33,057 bases of DNA from JAGVIE01 sp964520905 (GCA_964520905.1 CAZFQL010000022.1:1-33057), one strand, 5' to 3'. Shown: positions 23,872 through 33,018, numbered from the stretch's first letter. Made by a program: numbers and translations. The notes: generated from the letters alone by a model not told the origin.

Positions 23872-26800
23872 ATGAAATTGTTACGATTCTTACTGTCCGC
23901 CTTTCTCTGCTGTTTCATAGTGACTACATTATTTGCAGCGAGATTGAAGAATGTTCCCCAGACCTTAATTCAACCTAACGGAGATAAACTTCAATGCTTC
24001 GCTAGCGGAGATGAATACCATAACTGGCTTCACGATGCAAATGGGTATACCATCATCCAAGACCAGAACAATGGCTATTATGTATTTGCAAAATTGGAGA
24101 ATGGTGATTTAGTACCATCACCGTTCATAGCGGGTAAAGTAGATCCCGCGAGTACCGGTATTCCAAAGGGTGTAAATATTTCACCCGACAAAATGCTGAA
24201 GAAACGTTTAGCGGTACAAGAGATGTCGCCGCCGATGCTTGCAGCCCCGCGTACCGGTCAGCTCAACAATATTGTCATCTTTATCCGTTTCAGCGATGAG
24301 GCAGAGTTTACGGACCAATCATCGATTTATGATTATATGTTTAATGCTTCCGCGCAAGGTGATGTTTCGATGTATAATTATTTCAAGGAAGTTTCATATA
24401 ACTCACTTTCTATTACATCGACATTTTATCCAGTTCCACCTGGAACAACTGTAGTATCATATCTGGATTCTCGTCCACGGGGTTTCTTCCAGCCATTCAA
24501 TCAAATTACAAATCCAATCGGCTATGTTGACGACCGTACGGTACGGGAACATACACTATTAATGGATGCAGCGAATGCGGTCGGTTCTGATGTAGCGCCC
24601 GAACTTGTAATCGATGGGGATAATGATGGAAATATTGACAACGTTTGCTTTATCATCGATGGAGGTCCAACTGCCTGGAGTACTTTGCTCTGGCCCCACA
24701 GATGGTCACTTTATACATTCGATGTACGTATCAATGGAAAGAGAGTTTACGATTATAATTTTCAATTACAGACTGAACTTGCCGGCGGCGGGGCAAGTAC
24801 TTTATGCCATGAAATGTTTCACTCGCTTGGCGCCCCGGACTTGTATCACTATACCGACAACGGCGTACAACCTGCCTATTTATGGGATATTATGGAATAT
24901 AATGCCAGTCCGCCGCAGCATATGACTGCTTATATGAAAATGAGATATGGTACATGGATATCAAGTATTCCTACTATTACAACGAGCGGTACTTACACAC
25001 TTGAGCCATTAACACATCCCACTAATAATTGTTACAAAATTGCTTCACCCTATTCTGCAAGTCAATATTTTGTACTTGAGTATCGGAAAAAAGAGGGGAC
25101 GTTCGAATCATCTATACCCGGTGAAGGTTTGTTAGTTTATAGGATAAATACTGCCGTCAGCCAGGGAAATAGAAACGGTCCGCCGGATGAATTGTTTATC
25201 TACCGCCCTGATGGATCAAACACTGTAAACGGTAGACCATGGGATGCGGCGTTCAGTAGAAATAACGGAAGGGTGTTGATTAATGATTGGACTAATCCAT
25301 CAAGTATTCTTGCTAATGGAACTGCTGGAGGTCTGAATGTTTCTAATATTGGCACGGTAGGCAATACTATCTCATTTACCGTGACGCTTCCCGGAACTCC
25401 AACGTGGGATGGTGATGTTTTAGTTTGGAATCCCGACCTGACACCTACAAGCGGAACAAATATGGCTGCACTTCTTCAGATGATGGGGAAGAAGGTCGAT
25501 TATACAACCACACTCTCAAGCGTTCCAAGCCTTACCAACTATCAGGGTATTTTCGTCTTCCTCGGTATGACTCCGAACAATCATGTTCTCCAGGAAAGTG
25601 AAGCGGCGCCTCTCGCGGCATATCTTAACGCTGGCGGAAAATTATTTCTGGAAGGCGGGAATGCTTGGGGAAATGATCCATCAACCTCGCTCAGATCATA
25701 TTTTTCAATTCAAGCACCCGATAATGGCGCAAGCGATCTTTCGACTGTGACCGGTATTTCGGGAACATTATCGGAAGGTATGGAGTTTTCTTATGCCGGT
25801 GAAAATTCCAGTGTCGATCATTTAGTCGGACAGGGTACGGCGTATTCAATATTCACTAATCTGAGTTTTGGTTATAATATTGGTGTTGCATATAATCAAG
25901 GAACTTACAGAACCATCGGCACTTCGTTCGAGTTTAGCGGATTAACGAACGGTTTGGCACCAAGTATCAAACAAGAACTTGTCGCCAAGATTCTTGACTT
26001 CTTCCAAATTCCATACACCCCACTCGGTTCAGGTCCACCACCGGCAGTATTAGCTCTGGATGCTTTCCATCAATCAGTACCACTAATCTGGAATGAACCT
26101 TACCCGGCGTTGAAGAGAATGCCGATCACAGGTGATGATCCTACAGAGTCGGCTAACGCTATTTCAAAAATACAAGAGTCTCCTAAAGTCTCGGCTGCCT
26201 ACAAGTATAATGTGTACAGATCAACGACTTCCGGTGGACCATATACGAAAATTGCGTCGAATATTACTGCCACTTCTTATCAAAACACCGGATTGACGAA
26301 TGGCAATAAATATTATTATGTCCTCACAACATTATCCGATGCCGGCGAGAGCGATTACTCTCCCGAAGTGATGGGTTATCCCCAATATGATGTTGGTCCT
26401 GGTAGTGGTCGATCATTTATTTTCAGTCCCTCATCAAATCCATTTACTTATGGTGCGGCTGTTATTGGTGGGGATATATGGATTACCGAGTATAATGAAT
26501 CAAAAGTATACCAGATTGATAAATCGACCGGTAATGTATTGAGTTCATTTACATCTCCGGCTACACCAACAGGTATCGCATGGGACGGCGAGTTTTTGTG
26601 GATCGGATCAGCAACAGCTAAAAACGTCTATAAAACAGATCTCTACGGAGTCGTTCAACAAATAATTAGTGTTCCTAACGGAGTAAAGCCAACGTTGATT
26701 ACCGGCGTAGCTTATGAGAACGGACATGTCTGGATTACAGACAGAGACAATTATCGGTTATTGAAATATAATGCTACTACAGGCGCACTAATGGGTAGAT

Positions 26801-28818
26801 ATACAGAACCCGTTGAGGTTCAAAGTATGTCATCGGGTCCGCGTGGTTTAGCTTACGATCCATATAACAATACGCTGGTTCATGTAGTAACAAATTTCAG
26901 TCTTACACCAACGCAATGCTGGGTGTACGAATTTAGTTTGTCAAGCGAAACTTTCACAGGCAGGAAATTTCCTTTCAATCGAATTTACGATTCCTCAGTT
27001 GATAAGTTCTGGTCGAATCTCAGAGGTATTGCGTATGATCCAGAGGATCAATCCTACTGGATTACCGATGTTGCTCAGGCTATCTTATATCGTGTAGAAC
27101 CATATCTGAGGAGGAATGAACTAACAATACGTAAGTTCGAGGATTCGGACGCGAGATTTTCCTCAACCGATGATCGCACGCCCAAAAGCTGGCATCTTGA
27201 AATCCATAAAGATTCACCAACCGGACCACTAATTGCATCAGGAGATGCATCATCAATAACAGCTACTGGATTAGATGCCGGGACTTATTATGCCGTAGAA
27301 GCCGATAGTGTCGACTGGCTTCATCTTGGATACCTGATTGATGAGGTCCCGACCGAAAGCCCAAACAATTATGCAAGCGTTACGCTGACTGAGTTGGATA
27401 CGGTTACCATCGATATGGTTAACTCACCTCCGATTTATAATAAATCATTCCGGACGGCAAAAGCAGAACAATGGGCGACCGCGTACGATCAAAAAAATGC
27501 AAAGAAACCTGTCGCGAGAAAAGCCGATAGAGTGTCGGTCAGGTTCAATATCATCGCTCCAAATGCCGCAACAAGTGTGAAAATAAAATTTGGCATGTAC
27601 TTCACAGGCGCAATCTGGGATGACACAGACATCAGCCATCTTGCAGACTCGATAGTGCATATAAAGGATAAGATTTATACTGCGGCAATTCCCAAAGATG
27701 ATACACTTACAATAACCGGCTGGGGGGCATCGGGCAAAAAGGTTAAGGTGAAACTCGAGTGGCAAACATTACCAACTAAGACAAGACAAGATGTGTTGGT
27801 TTATGATGATAACACACCGCGTCCTTCGAAACCGAACCTGCAAAATGTCGGCGAAGAGTTATTCACAACAAGATTATTCGGTCAGGGATATTTCTGGGAT
27901 GGGCATGCGTTAGTCGTAGGAATTCCTCAGGGGATGAAGGGCGCCAATTCAGTTAAGCATAAGAAATATACCGAAGTACAAAAATCATTCTATAAGAAAA
28001 CCGGCGATCTGACTCATACCGGAGATCCGAAATGCCTCGATAAATTCACTGCCGGAGGTCTCATTGATAAGCAGCAAATCAGTCTTCCACCCGATAAGCA
28101 AAGCAACAAGCTTTTTGCTGAGCTTCTCGCTCTAAAGCTGAATATTGCCGCCAGCGTAAATGAAAAATTCCCATCTGGTTTGGGACAGTTGACTTATGAT
28201 GATCCTGCCAATCCTACCGATCCATTCAACGGTTTGATGCTCGATGATATGGTGGAGAAAGCCGACAGCGTTATCAGTTGTCTGGACGTCCGAATAGAAG
28301 GTCACCTATTAACAACGGCAGAAGTTTACGATGTCGTTCGTAAAATAGATAGTACATTTGCCGATGCGCCGAACTTCAAAGATACAATCAGATTCACATC
28401 AGGCACTAAATTGCCGGGTGTATCTAAATTAATTGACATTCCTTACCTACGATTCACACCGGGCATTGAACCCGTTATAGTGAAGTCGCGAGGATTCGAA
28501 ACTGCATCTGTTCCATTAACATTCGCGTTGTATCAGAATTATCCAAATCCTTTTAATCCGACAACATCAATTCAATTCGATCTTCCCGAACAAGCGCTTG
28601 TAACGTTGAAGGTTTACAACATGCTTGGTCAGGAAGTAATGACATTGCTGGATAACGAATTCCTTAGCGATGGTTTGCAGGAATACGAAGTCGATGCAAC
28701 TAACCTTTCATCCGGAGTCTATCTCTACCGGATTGTTGCTCAAAGCGTAACAGATGACGAGGAAGGATTATCAGGACAGACCTATGTTAGTGTTAAGAAG
28801 ATGGTTCTATTGAAATAA
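23872..28818 (+). CDS. secreted M6-family metalloprotease with fn3, propeller-like and T9SS sorting domains
   Basis: 1648 residues from ATG 23872, chosen over an in-frame TTG at 23866 because AAAGGA lies at proper spacing and the product begins with a clean signal peptide (MKLLRFLLSAFLCCFIVTTL, cleavage near LFAAR). The M6 (InhA-like) catalytic domain spans ~110-500, with the zinc site HEMFHSLGAPD at 313-323 (His313, Glu314, His317, Asp323). Next are a Rossmann-like region ~510-720 (VLVWNPDL, YLNAGGKLFLEGGNAWG), a fibronectin III domain ~778-837 (YNVYRSTTSGGPYTKIAS), a propeller-like repeat region ~843-1077 (WITEYNESKVYQIDKSTG, LWIGSATAKNVYKTD), an unassigned ~450-residue stretch, and a T9SS type A sorting domain at ~1550-1648 (NYPNPFNPTTSIQFDLP, GVYLYRI). 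It is likely an exported, surface-attached or released protease. Confidence 0.9.
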   Translation: MKLLRFLLSAFLCCFIVTTLFAARLKNVPQTLIQPNGDKLQCFASGDEYHNWLHDANGYTIIQDQNNGYYVFAKLENGDLVPSPFIAGKVDPASTGIPKGVNISPDKMLKKRLAVQEMSPPMLAAPRTGQLNNIVIFIRFSDEAEFTDQSSIYDYMFNASAQGDVSMYNYFKEVSYNSLSITSTFYPVPPGTTVVSYLDSRPRGFFQPFNQITNPIGYVDDRTVREHTLLMDAANAVGSDVAPELVIDGDNDGNIDNVCFIIDGGPTAWSTLLWPHRWSLYTFDVRINGKRVYDYNFQLQTELAGGGASTLCHEMFHSLGAPDLYHYTDNGVQPAYLWDIMEYNASPPQHMTAYMKMRYGTWISSIPTITTSGTYTLEPLTHPTNNCYKIASPYSASQYFVLEYRKKEGTFESSIPGEGLLVYRINTAVSQGNRNGPPDELFIYRPDGSNTVNGRPWDAAFSRNNGRVLINDWTNPSSILANGTAGGLNVSNIGTVGNTISFTVTLPGTPTWDGDVLVWNPDLTPTSGTNMAALLQMMGKKVDYTTTLSSVPSLTNYQGIFVFLGMTPNNHVLQESEAAPLAAYLNAGGKLFLEGGNAWGNDPSTSLRSYFSIQAPDNGASDLSTVTGISGTLSEGMEFSYAGENSSVDHLVGQGTAYSIFTNLSFGYNIGVAYNQGTYRTIGTSFEFSGLTNGLAPSIKQELVAKILDFFQIPYTPLGSGPPPAVLALDAFHQSVPLIWNEPYPALKRMPITGDDPTESANAISKIQESPKVSAAYKYNVYRSTTSGGPYTKIASNITATSYQNTGLTNGNKYYYVLTTLSDAGESDYSPEVMGYPQYDVGPGSGRSFIFSPSSNPFTYGAAVIGGDIWITEYNESKVYQIDKSTGNVLSSFTSPATPTGIAWDGEFLWIGSATAKNVYKTDLYGVVQQIISVPNGVKPTLITGVAYENGHVWITDRDNYRLLKYNATTGALMGRYTEPVEVQSMSSGPRGLAYDPYNNTLVHVVTNFSLTPTQCWVYEFSLSSETFTGRKFPFNRIYDSSVDKFWSNLRGIAYDPEDQSYWITDVAQAILYRVEPYLRRNELTIRKFEDSDARFSSTDDRTPKSWHLEIHKDSPTGPLIASGDASSITATGLDAGTYYAVEADSVDWLHLGYLIDEVPTESPNNYASVTLTELDTVTIDMVNSPPIYNKSFRTAKAEQWATAYDQKNAKKPVARKADRVSVRFNIIAPNAATSVKIKFGMYFTGAIWDDTDISHLADSIVHIKDKIYTAAIPKDDTLTITGWGASGKKVKVKLEWQTLPTKTRQDVLVYDDNTPRPSKPNLQNVGEELFTTRLFGQGYFWDGHALVVGIPQGMKGANSVKHKKYTEVQKSFYKKTGDLTHTGDPKCLDKFTAGGLIDKQQISLPPDKQSNKLFAELLALKLNIAASVNEKFPSGLGQLTYDDPANPTDPFNGLMLDDMVEKADSVISCLDVRIEGHLLTTAEVYDVVRKIDSTFADAPNFKDTIRFTSGTKLPGVSKLIDIPYLRFTPGIEPVIVKSRGFETASVPLTFALYQNYPNPFNPTTSIQFDLPEQALVTLKVYNMLGQEVMTLLDNEFLSDGLQEYEVDATNLSSGVYLYRIVAQSVTDDEEGLSGQTYVSVKKMVLLK

Positions 28819-28845
28819 TATACTGCAATAGGAAGCTTGGGTTCA

Positions 28846-28874
28846 GGGGTGAGTATGACAGCTCACCCTTTTTT
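28846..28874. terminator. terminator between the M6 gene and the MFS gene
   Basis: GGGTGAG (28847-28853) pairs with CTCACCC (28862-28868), extended by G-T and A-T pairs, followed by TTTTTT at 28869-28874. It ends the M6 transcript; its T-run reaches into the stop codon of the convergent MFS gene at 28873-28875. Confidence 0.8.
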
Positions 28875-30108
28875 ATTCTACCATTGTTGTTACTTGTTTT
28901 GCATCTTCATTGATATGGTCATGAATAGGTTTTTCTACATAATATTTCCAAACAATCAAACTGCAAAGCAGTAGCAATAAACTATTCACTCCAAAAACTA
29001 TTGTAAGACCGGCTTGCCCGGCAATCATTCCTCCTAATAATGGTCCAATCATATTTCCAAGTACAGTGAGACTTGAAGCAATTCCCATCATTCCACCTTT
29101 TCGATCTGAAGGAACAAGTAAGTTCGCCATTGAATAAAGCGCATGAAGAATTCCACCGCGCGCAAAGCCAAGACCTGCCCTAAGAAAACTCAACACTATC
29201 AGGTTTGGAACAAACATATGAAGGCTATATGTAATTCCGGTTCCGGTGAGCGCTATTATAAGATTTCGCTTGTATCCCAATCTATCGTTTCTTCGTCCCC
29301 ACCAAGGCGCCGAGATAACCATGAAGATGCCTGCAACTGCGAAGGTGAGACCTGTAAGTGTTGAAATATATTTAGTGTTTGTCTTGAAAGTTTCTATGAA
29401 AAGAGCGAATAGCGGTTCGATCATCAAACCTGCCGATTGCGAGACGACTATTACAATGGCAACTATGCGAAGTTGCTTGTCGGTGAGCATCAGCCGGAAA
29501 TTCTGAAGCACTGATGGGGCATTTGAAGTTAAACTCGGCTGTTCAACTTCATGTACTAGCTTAATGACAACGACACCGCCGATGAAGCAAAGTCCGGCAG
29601 TGATAAAAAATATTTCACGGTAGCCGATTATATCTGTAAGGAATCCGCCTACAGCCGGTCCTATCATAATACCTCCGGCAGTTGCCGATTGCAGCAATCC
29701 GAGAGCGTAACCGATACGCGCTTTAGGTGTCGATGTGGAAACAAGTGTTAGTGCGGCTGGAATAAAACCGCTTATCGCGCCCTGCACCATTCGGAAGAAG
29801 AAAAGTTGATAAACGTTCTGTGAGAAACCGATAAAAACCTGAGACAAAGCAAGTCCGAAAATAGCACGAACAACCATAAGTTTTCTGCCGTGCTTATCGC
29901 CCAAAGATCCCCATAATGGAGTAGCGATGAAAGAAGTAATAAAGGGACCCGCAAATACCAATCCGCTCCACTGTGCAAGTTCCTTCTCATTGGATATTCC
30001 GAGATCGCGTATATAAAAAGGGAGGAAGGGAACCACCAGATTCATTCCTATCATGGCAAGGAATTGTGTGCCCCATAATACGTATAGATTTTTTTTCCAG
30101 TATTCCAT
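28873..30108 (-). CDS. MFS transporter, multidrug-efflux (TetA/DHA1-like) type
   Basis: 411 residues from the ATG complementary to 30106-30108 (MEYWKKNLYVLWGTQFLAMI). A TTG seven codons upstream, at 30129, is in frame but adds MYLTSCQ, which is not typical of the family. Twelve hydrophobic segments are seen. The motif A-like loop GSLGDKHGRKLMVVRAI lies between helices 2 and 3, the motif C-like region of helix 5 reads GIMIGPAVGGFLTD, and the second half repeats the pattern (PWWGRRNDRLGYKRNLII). It probably exports drugs or other small molecules by proton antiport. Divergent from the EamA gene. Confidence 0.9.
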   Translation of the reverse strand: MEYWKKNLYVLWGTQFLAMIGMNLVVPFLPFYIRDLGISNEKELAQWSGLVFAGPFITSFIATPLWGSLGDKHGRKLMVVRAIFGLALSQVFIGFSQNVYQLFFFRMVQGAISGFIPAALTLVSTSTPKARIGYALGLLQSATAGGIMIGPAVGGFLTDIIGYREIFFITAGLCFIGGVVVIKLVHEVEQPSLTSNAPSVLQNFRLMLTDKQLRIVAIVIVVSQSAGLMIEPLFALFIETFKTNTKYISTLTGLTFAVAGIFMVISAPWWGRRNDRLGYKRNLIIALTGTGITYSLHMFVPNLIVLSFLRAGLGFARGGILHALYSMANLLVPSDRKGGMMGIASSLTVLGNMIGPLLGGMIAGQAGLTIVFGVNSLLLLLCSLIVWKYYVEKPIHDHINEDAKQVTTMVE

Positions 30109-30143
30109 TTGACAGGAGGTAAGATACAAAAAACTATAGATTC

Positions 30144-31049
30144 ATGCTTCTATGCTGCGATGTCAAGCTTTTTTCTTATATTCAACACATGTTTGTTTAT
30201 ATAATAATGTTATTTCAATCGCTCATCGCCAGCGGTACGCACATCGTTGCAAAAGTTGTTGTAAAGGATATCGATCCGGTCACATTGACGATGCTCAGAT
30301 CGTTGATGGCGGCTGTGGGTCTTCTATTGATAGCCGTAGTAAGAAAAACAAAGTTTAAATTTCAAAAAAAAGATTATAGGATGATTGTGTTCCTAAGCTT
30401 TTTGGCAATTCCGGTTAATCAATTTTTTTTTCTTCTTGCAATGAAATATACAACCCCTACCAATGCCGCACTATTATATGGCAGTACACCGGCAGTGGTG
30501 CTGTTGATCTCACACATCACGGGGAGAGAGCATGTTAACTGGAAAAAAGGACTTGGAGTAGCGATAGCTTTTTGCGGAATATTCATAATCGTATTTGAGC
30601 ATGGTATAGATTTTCGGTCAGATTATGCAATCGGGAATTTATTACTGTTGATTGCCGTACTTGCGTGGTCGCTTTATACTATACAAGGGCGCGTGTTAGT
30701 TTTACGGTATGGCGCCTTTACTACAAGCTCGACTACGATGATTATTGGGACAATAATGTTCATCCCGATTGGGATATACGAGACAATCCATTTTGATTAT
30801 TCGATATTAGCGATCAATCATTGGGGTGGATTGTTGTACCTCTCTTTGGGAACCTCAATCTTTGCATATCTTTTATGGTATTATGCACTCAGCCGAATTA
30901 CAGCTACCAAGGTAGCAATCTTTGCTAATCTCCAACCAATTCTTACAACCTTGCTCGCATTATTGCTGCTTGATCAAACAATAACATCGACATTTATCGT
31001 CGGAGGAAGTATAGCGTTAACCGGAGTTGCGTTAACTCAATATAGTTAA
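30144..31049 (+). CDS. EamA/DMT-family transporter
   Basis: 301 residues with ten hydrophobic helices in two EamA repeats. The first contains SLIASGTHIVAKVVVKDIDP with TLTMLRSLMAAVGLL and FFLLAMKYTTPTNAALLYGS. The second contains GNLLLLIAVLAWSLYTIQGR and YALSRITATKVAIFANLQPI. These proteins move metabolites or amino acids; the substrate is unknown. The first 15 residues (MLLCCDVKLFSYIQH) are unlike the family, and ATG 30189 (MFVYIIMLFQ) may be the real start; neither has a clear ribosome binding site. It shares a very short upstream region with the divergent MFS gene. Confidence 0.85.
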   Translation: MLLCCDVKLFSYIQHMFVYIIMLFQSLIASGTHIVAKVVVKDIDPVTLTMLRSLMAAVGLLLIAVVRKTKFKFQKKDYRMIVFLSFLAIPVNQFFFLLAMKYTTPTNAALLYGSTPAVVLLISHITGREHVNWKKGLGVAIAFCGIFIIVFEHGIDFRSDYAIGNLLLLIAVLAWSLYTIQGRVLVLRYGAFTTSSTTMIIGTIMFIPIGIYETIHFDYSILAINHWGGLLYLSLGTSIFAYLLWYYALSRITATKVAIFANLQPILTTLLALLLLDQTITSTFIVGGSIALTGVALTQYS

Positions 31050-31119
31050 CCAGCATGCTTGATTTAAGATAGTCTTTTTTCTATATTTATTCCGAACATA
31101 ACCGGATGTAGTTGGTAAT

Positions 31120-31196
31120 GGAGAGCTGGCAGAACGGCTATTGCATCCCGTTCTGAAAAAGAACGGGACGTCCGCAAGGACAATTTGGAAAGTAAT
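31120..31196 (+). repeat. tRNA-Ser-like truncated repeat, unit 1 (77 bp)
   Basis: The first 26 bases (31120-31145) are identical to the 5' end of the intact tRNA-Ser at 31374: acceptor strand GGAGAGC plus the whole D arm. Where the anticodon arm should be lies a hairpin TCCCGTTCT-GAAAA-AGAACGGGA (31146-31168). The tRNA variable-arm hairpin GTCCGCAAGGAC (31170-31181) is then retained, after which AATTTGGAAAGTAAT replaces the T arm and 3' acceptor strand. It therefore cannot be a working tRNA. Unit 2 starts exactly 77 bp later. Confidence 0.9.
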
Positions 31197-31246
31197 GGAG
31201 AGCTGGCAGAACGGCTATTGCATCCCGTTCTGAAAAAGAACGGGAC
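31197..31246 (+). repeat. tRNA-Ser-like truncated repeat, unit 2 (cut by assembly gap)
   Basis: Identical to the first 50 bases of unit 1, including the TCCCGTTCT hairpin at 31223-31245. It stops at the first N (31247), precisely where GTCCGC would follow. Confidence 0.9.
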
Positions 31247-31346
31247 NNNNNNNNNNNNNNNNNNNNNNNNNNNNNNNNNNNNNNNNNNNNNNNNNNNNNN
31301 NNNNNNNNNNNNNNNNNNNNNNNNNNNNNNNNNNNNNNNNNNNNNN
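31247..31346. other. assembly gap, 100 N
   Basis: Exactly 100 undetermined bases, the conventional placeholder for a gap of unknown length, lying inside the 77-bp tandem array. Confidence 0.98.
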
Positions 31347-31373
31347 GTCCGCAAGGACAATTTGGAAAGTAAT
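31347..31373 (+). repeat. tRNA-Ser-like truncated repeat, 3' end of the last unit
   Basis: GTCCGCAAGGAC followed by AATTTGGAAAGTAAT equals the last 27 bases of unit 1 and runs directly into the intact tRNA-Ser. The sequence resumes after the gap at the same repeat phase at which it broke off. Confidence 0.9.
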
Positions 31374-31456
<83 letters not shown>

Positions 31457-31523
31457 CAATAAATTGATTGGTTCCTGGTACTGGTGTTTTAAATAAATAT
31501 TTTGTCACTTTAGCAATTATTCA

Positions 31524-32735
31524 GTGAAAGAAGATACTCGAAAACGGTTGTCTGAATTGATTCTGGAAGAACTCGCGGAGAAGTTAAAACAAAATGAGAA
31601 TCTCCGCCATAAGCTTGAACCGTTTGCCGACCTTCCTGTTGAAAAAGTTGCCGATGCAATTTTGAAACAATTTGAACATCTTCTGTCGAGTGAATATCGT
31701 GACATGATTGTCCATCTCATCGAACAAGAAATCGCCGCAGAGGAAATAACCTCAAAACCGGTTGAATACAAATCGCCGAAATCAGTCCCACCTCCTGAAG
31801 TTGAATTGGAACCCGTATTACCATCTGCAATCGAAGAAAAACCTGTCGTCCGTGCTGAGTTACCGACAACAACATCGATAATGGAACATTTCGGTGCAAA
31901 AGAACACTTCCCCTCAGAACCAATGAATATAGAATTGAAACTGAGCGATTGGTTTTATTTGTACGGGTTTTGTTATGCTCCTGAGAGCACCGGCAAAGGT
32001 ATTCCTACCAGAATGTTAACGCTGAAAGGTGTTGATAATACGAATAATATTTTCTTATTAGACTATGGCGATGTTCGATTCTATCTGAATAAATTGAGTC
32101 TGGAGGATTATTCGCTGGATAAATCGGGGAAACCTACTCTTACCGCGAAGAAAATGGCAGAGTATAAATACCAGCACGAGAACATTCTCAATCTTCTGCG
32201 CGCCGAAGACGTCCTTGTATCATTTCCGTTCTGGACAATCATGCAAAACCGTGAACGATTAATCAACCACATCGAAGATAAGTATGTCGAATTGCTTCGT
32301 TCATTGATAGACGTACATGATGCACTCGATTGGGATGTCGAAGTCTTTGCCTATGATCAATATATTATAGAGTTGAATGAGTTCGTCGAAACCGTTAAAG
32401 AACGAACGCCTCCGAGAGAACAAAGACATCCTGTGAGTAAAGGAAGAAATATCAAGGTATTGGAAAAACTGATCTTCCGGGAAAAAAATATGGCGCAGGA
32501 AATTCATAGTCAGCTTCTGCTCCATTCCACAAAATCCAAGGTAGATTTTATGATTCGCCTGGATAATGCATTCATGGACGATTGGAAATCGATACTCGAT
32601 GTACGGTATACGGTAGGAAAAGAAAAAAGGAAAAATTTCTGCCAGACGGTTCGGAGTCTTCAGAGTGAATATAAAACATACCAGTTGATGTTCCGCGTGA
32701 CAAATCCAAATGTAAGGTTTTCTTTCACGGGCTGA
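31524..32735 (+). CDS. GvpL/GvpF-like gas vesicle protein homologue with N-terminal extension
   Basis: 403 residues from GTG 31524. Residues 1-~70 are charged and helical (KRLSELILEELAEKLKQNEN, LEPFADLPVEKVADAILKQF), ~75-135 is a Pro/Glu-rich linker, and from ~143 the pattern of GvpL/GvpF proteins appears. Strand WFYLYGFCYAPE starts it. AEDVLVSFPFWTIMQNRERL with INHIEDKYVELLRSLID corresponds to the family's VLPxRFGTVF...LxxRxxELxxxL. WDVEVFAYDQYI corresponds to EWGVKV. MIRLDNAFMDDWKSILD to the end corresponds to the NAAFLVDR...GPWPPYSF domain, with the final motif degenerated to NVRFSFTG. GvpF/L act in gas-vesicle nucleation; no gvpA or other gvp gene is in the window, so the role here may differ. 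Similarity is judged by eye. Confidence 0.55.
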   Translation: MKEDTRKRLSELILEELAEKLKQNENLRHKLEPFADLPVEKVADAILKQFEHLLSSEYRDMIVHLIEQEIAAEEITSKPVEYKSPKSVPPPEVELEPVLPSAIEEKPVVRAELPTTTSIMEHFGAKEHFPSEPMNIELKLSDWFYLYGFCYAPESTGKGIPTRMLTLKGVDNTNNIFLLDYGDVRFYLNKLSLEDYSLDKSGKPTLTAKKMAEYKYQHENILNLLRAEDVLVSFPFWTIMQNRERLINHIEDKYVELLRSLIDVHDALDWDVEVFAYDQYIIELNEFVETVKERTPPREQRHPVSKGRNIKVLEKLIFREKNMAQEIHSQLLLHSTKSKVDFMIRLDNAFMDDWKSILDVRYTVGKEKRKNFCQTVRSLQSEYKTYQLMFRVTNPNVRFSFTG

Positions 32736-32775
32736 TGGCATAGCTCCCCGATCAAGAATCATTGTTATTGGAAGT

Positions 32776-32781
32776 TATAAT
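32776..32781 (+). promoter_or_regulatory. possible -10 element for the tRNA-Asp locus
   Basis: TATAAT at 32776-32781 lies 34 bases before the truncated tRNA-Asp copy and 163 before the intact gene. No convincing -35 element stands 16-18 bases upstream. The region is A+T-rich, so a chance match is possible. Confidence 0.25.
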
Positions 32782-32814
32782 AAAATTTTTTATATTTGAT
32801 GAAGAAATTCATAA

Positions 32815-32875
32815 GGGGTCGTAGTTCAGTCCCGCTAAAAAGCAGCGGGATTTCGTTCCGCAAAAAACGCGGAAC
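32815..32875 (+). repeat. truncated tRNA-Asp 5' copy with two inserted hairpins
   Basis: GGGGTCGTAGTTCAG (32815-32829) is identical to the first 15 bases of the intact tRNA-Asp at 32944. It breaks off in the D arm and is followed by two perfect 7-bp hairpins with A-rich seven-base loops: TCCCGCT-AAAAAGC-AGCGGGA (32830-32850) and GTTCCGC-AAAAAAC-GCGGAAC (32855-32875). After that, TCAATTTGGTTCTTGATAACC faintly recalls the D loop, then similarity is lost. It cannot fold as a tRNA. Confidence 0.85.
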
Positions 32876-32943
32876 TCAATTTGGTTCTTGATAACCTAAT
32901 TTACAGCAAAAGATACGAAACGATTTATTAGAAGTTTTTACAC

Positions 32944-33018
32944 GGGGTCGTAGTTCAGCTTGGTTAGAACGTCTGCCTGTCACGCAGAAGGTCGCGAGTT
33001 CGAGTCTCGTCGGCCCCG
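32944..33018 (+). tRNA. tRNA-Asp (GUC anticodon)
   Basis: A 75-base cloverleaf. Acceptor GGGGTCG pairs with CGGCCCC (33011-33017, one G-T), discriminator G 33018. The D arm is GTTC...GAAC. The anticodon stem TCTGC/GCAGA has loop CTGTCAC with GTC at 32979-32981. The T arm is GCGAG/CTCGT with TTCGAGT. CCA is not encoded. It lies 129 bp downstream of a truncated copy of its own 5' end. Confidence 0.96.
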
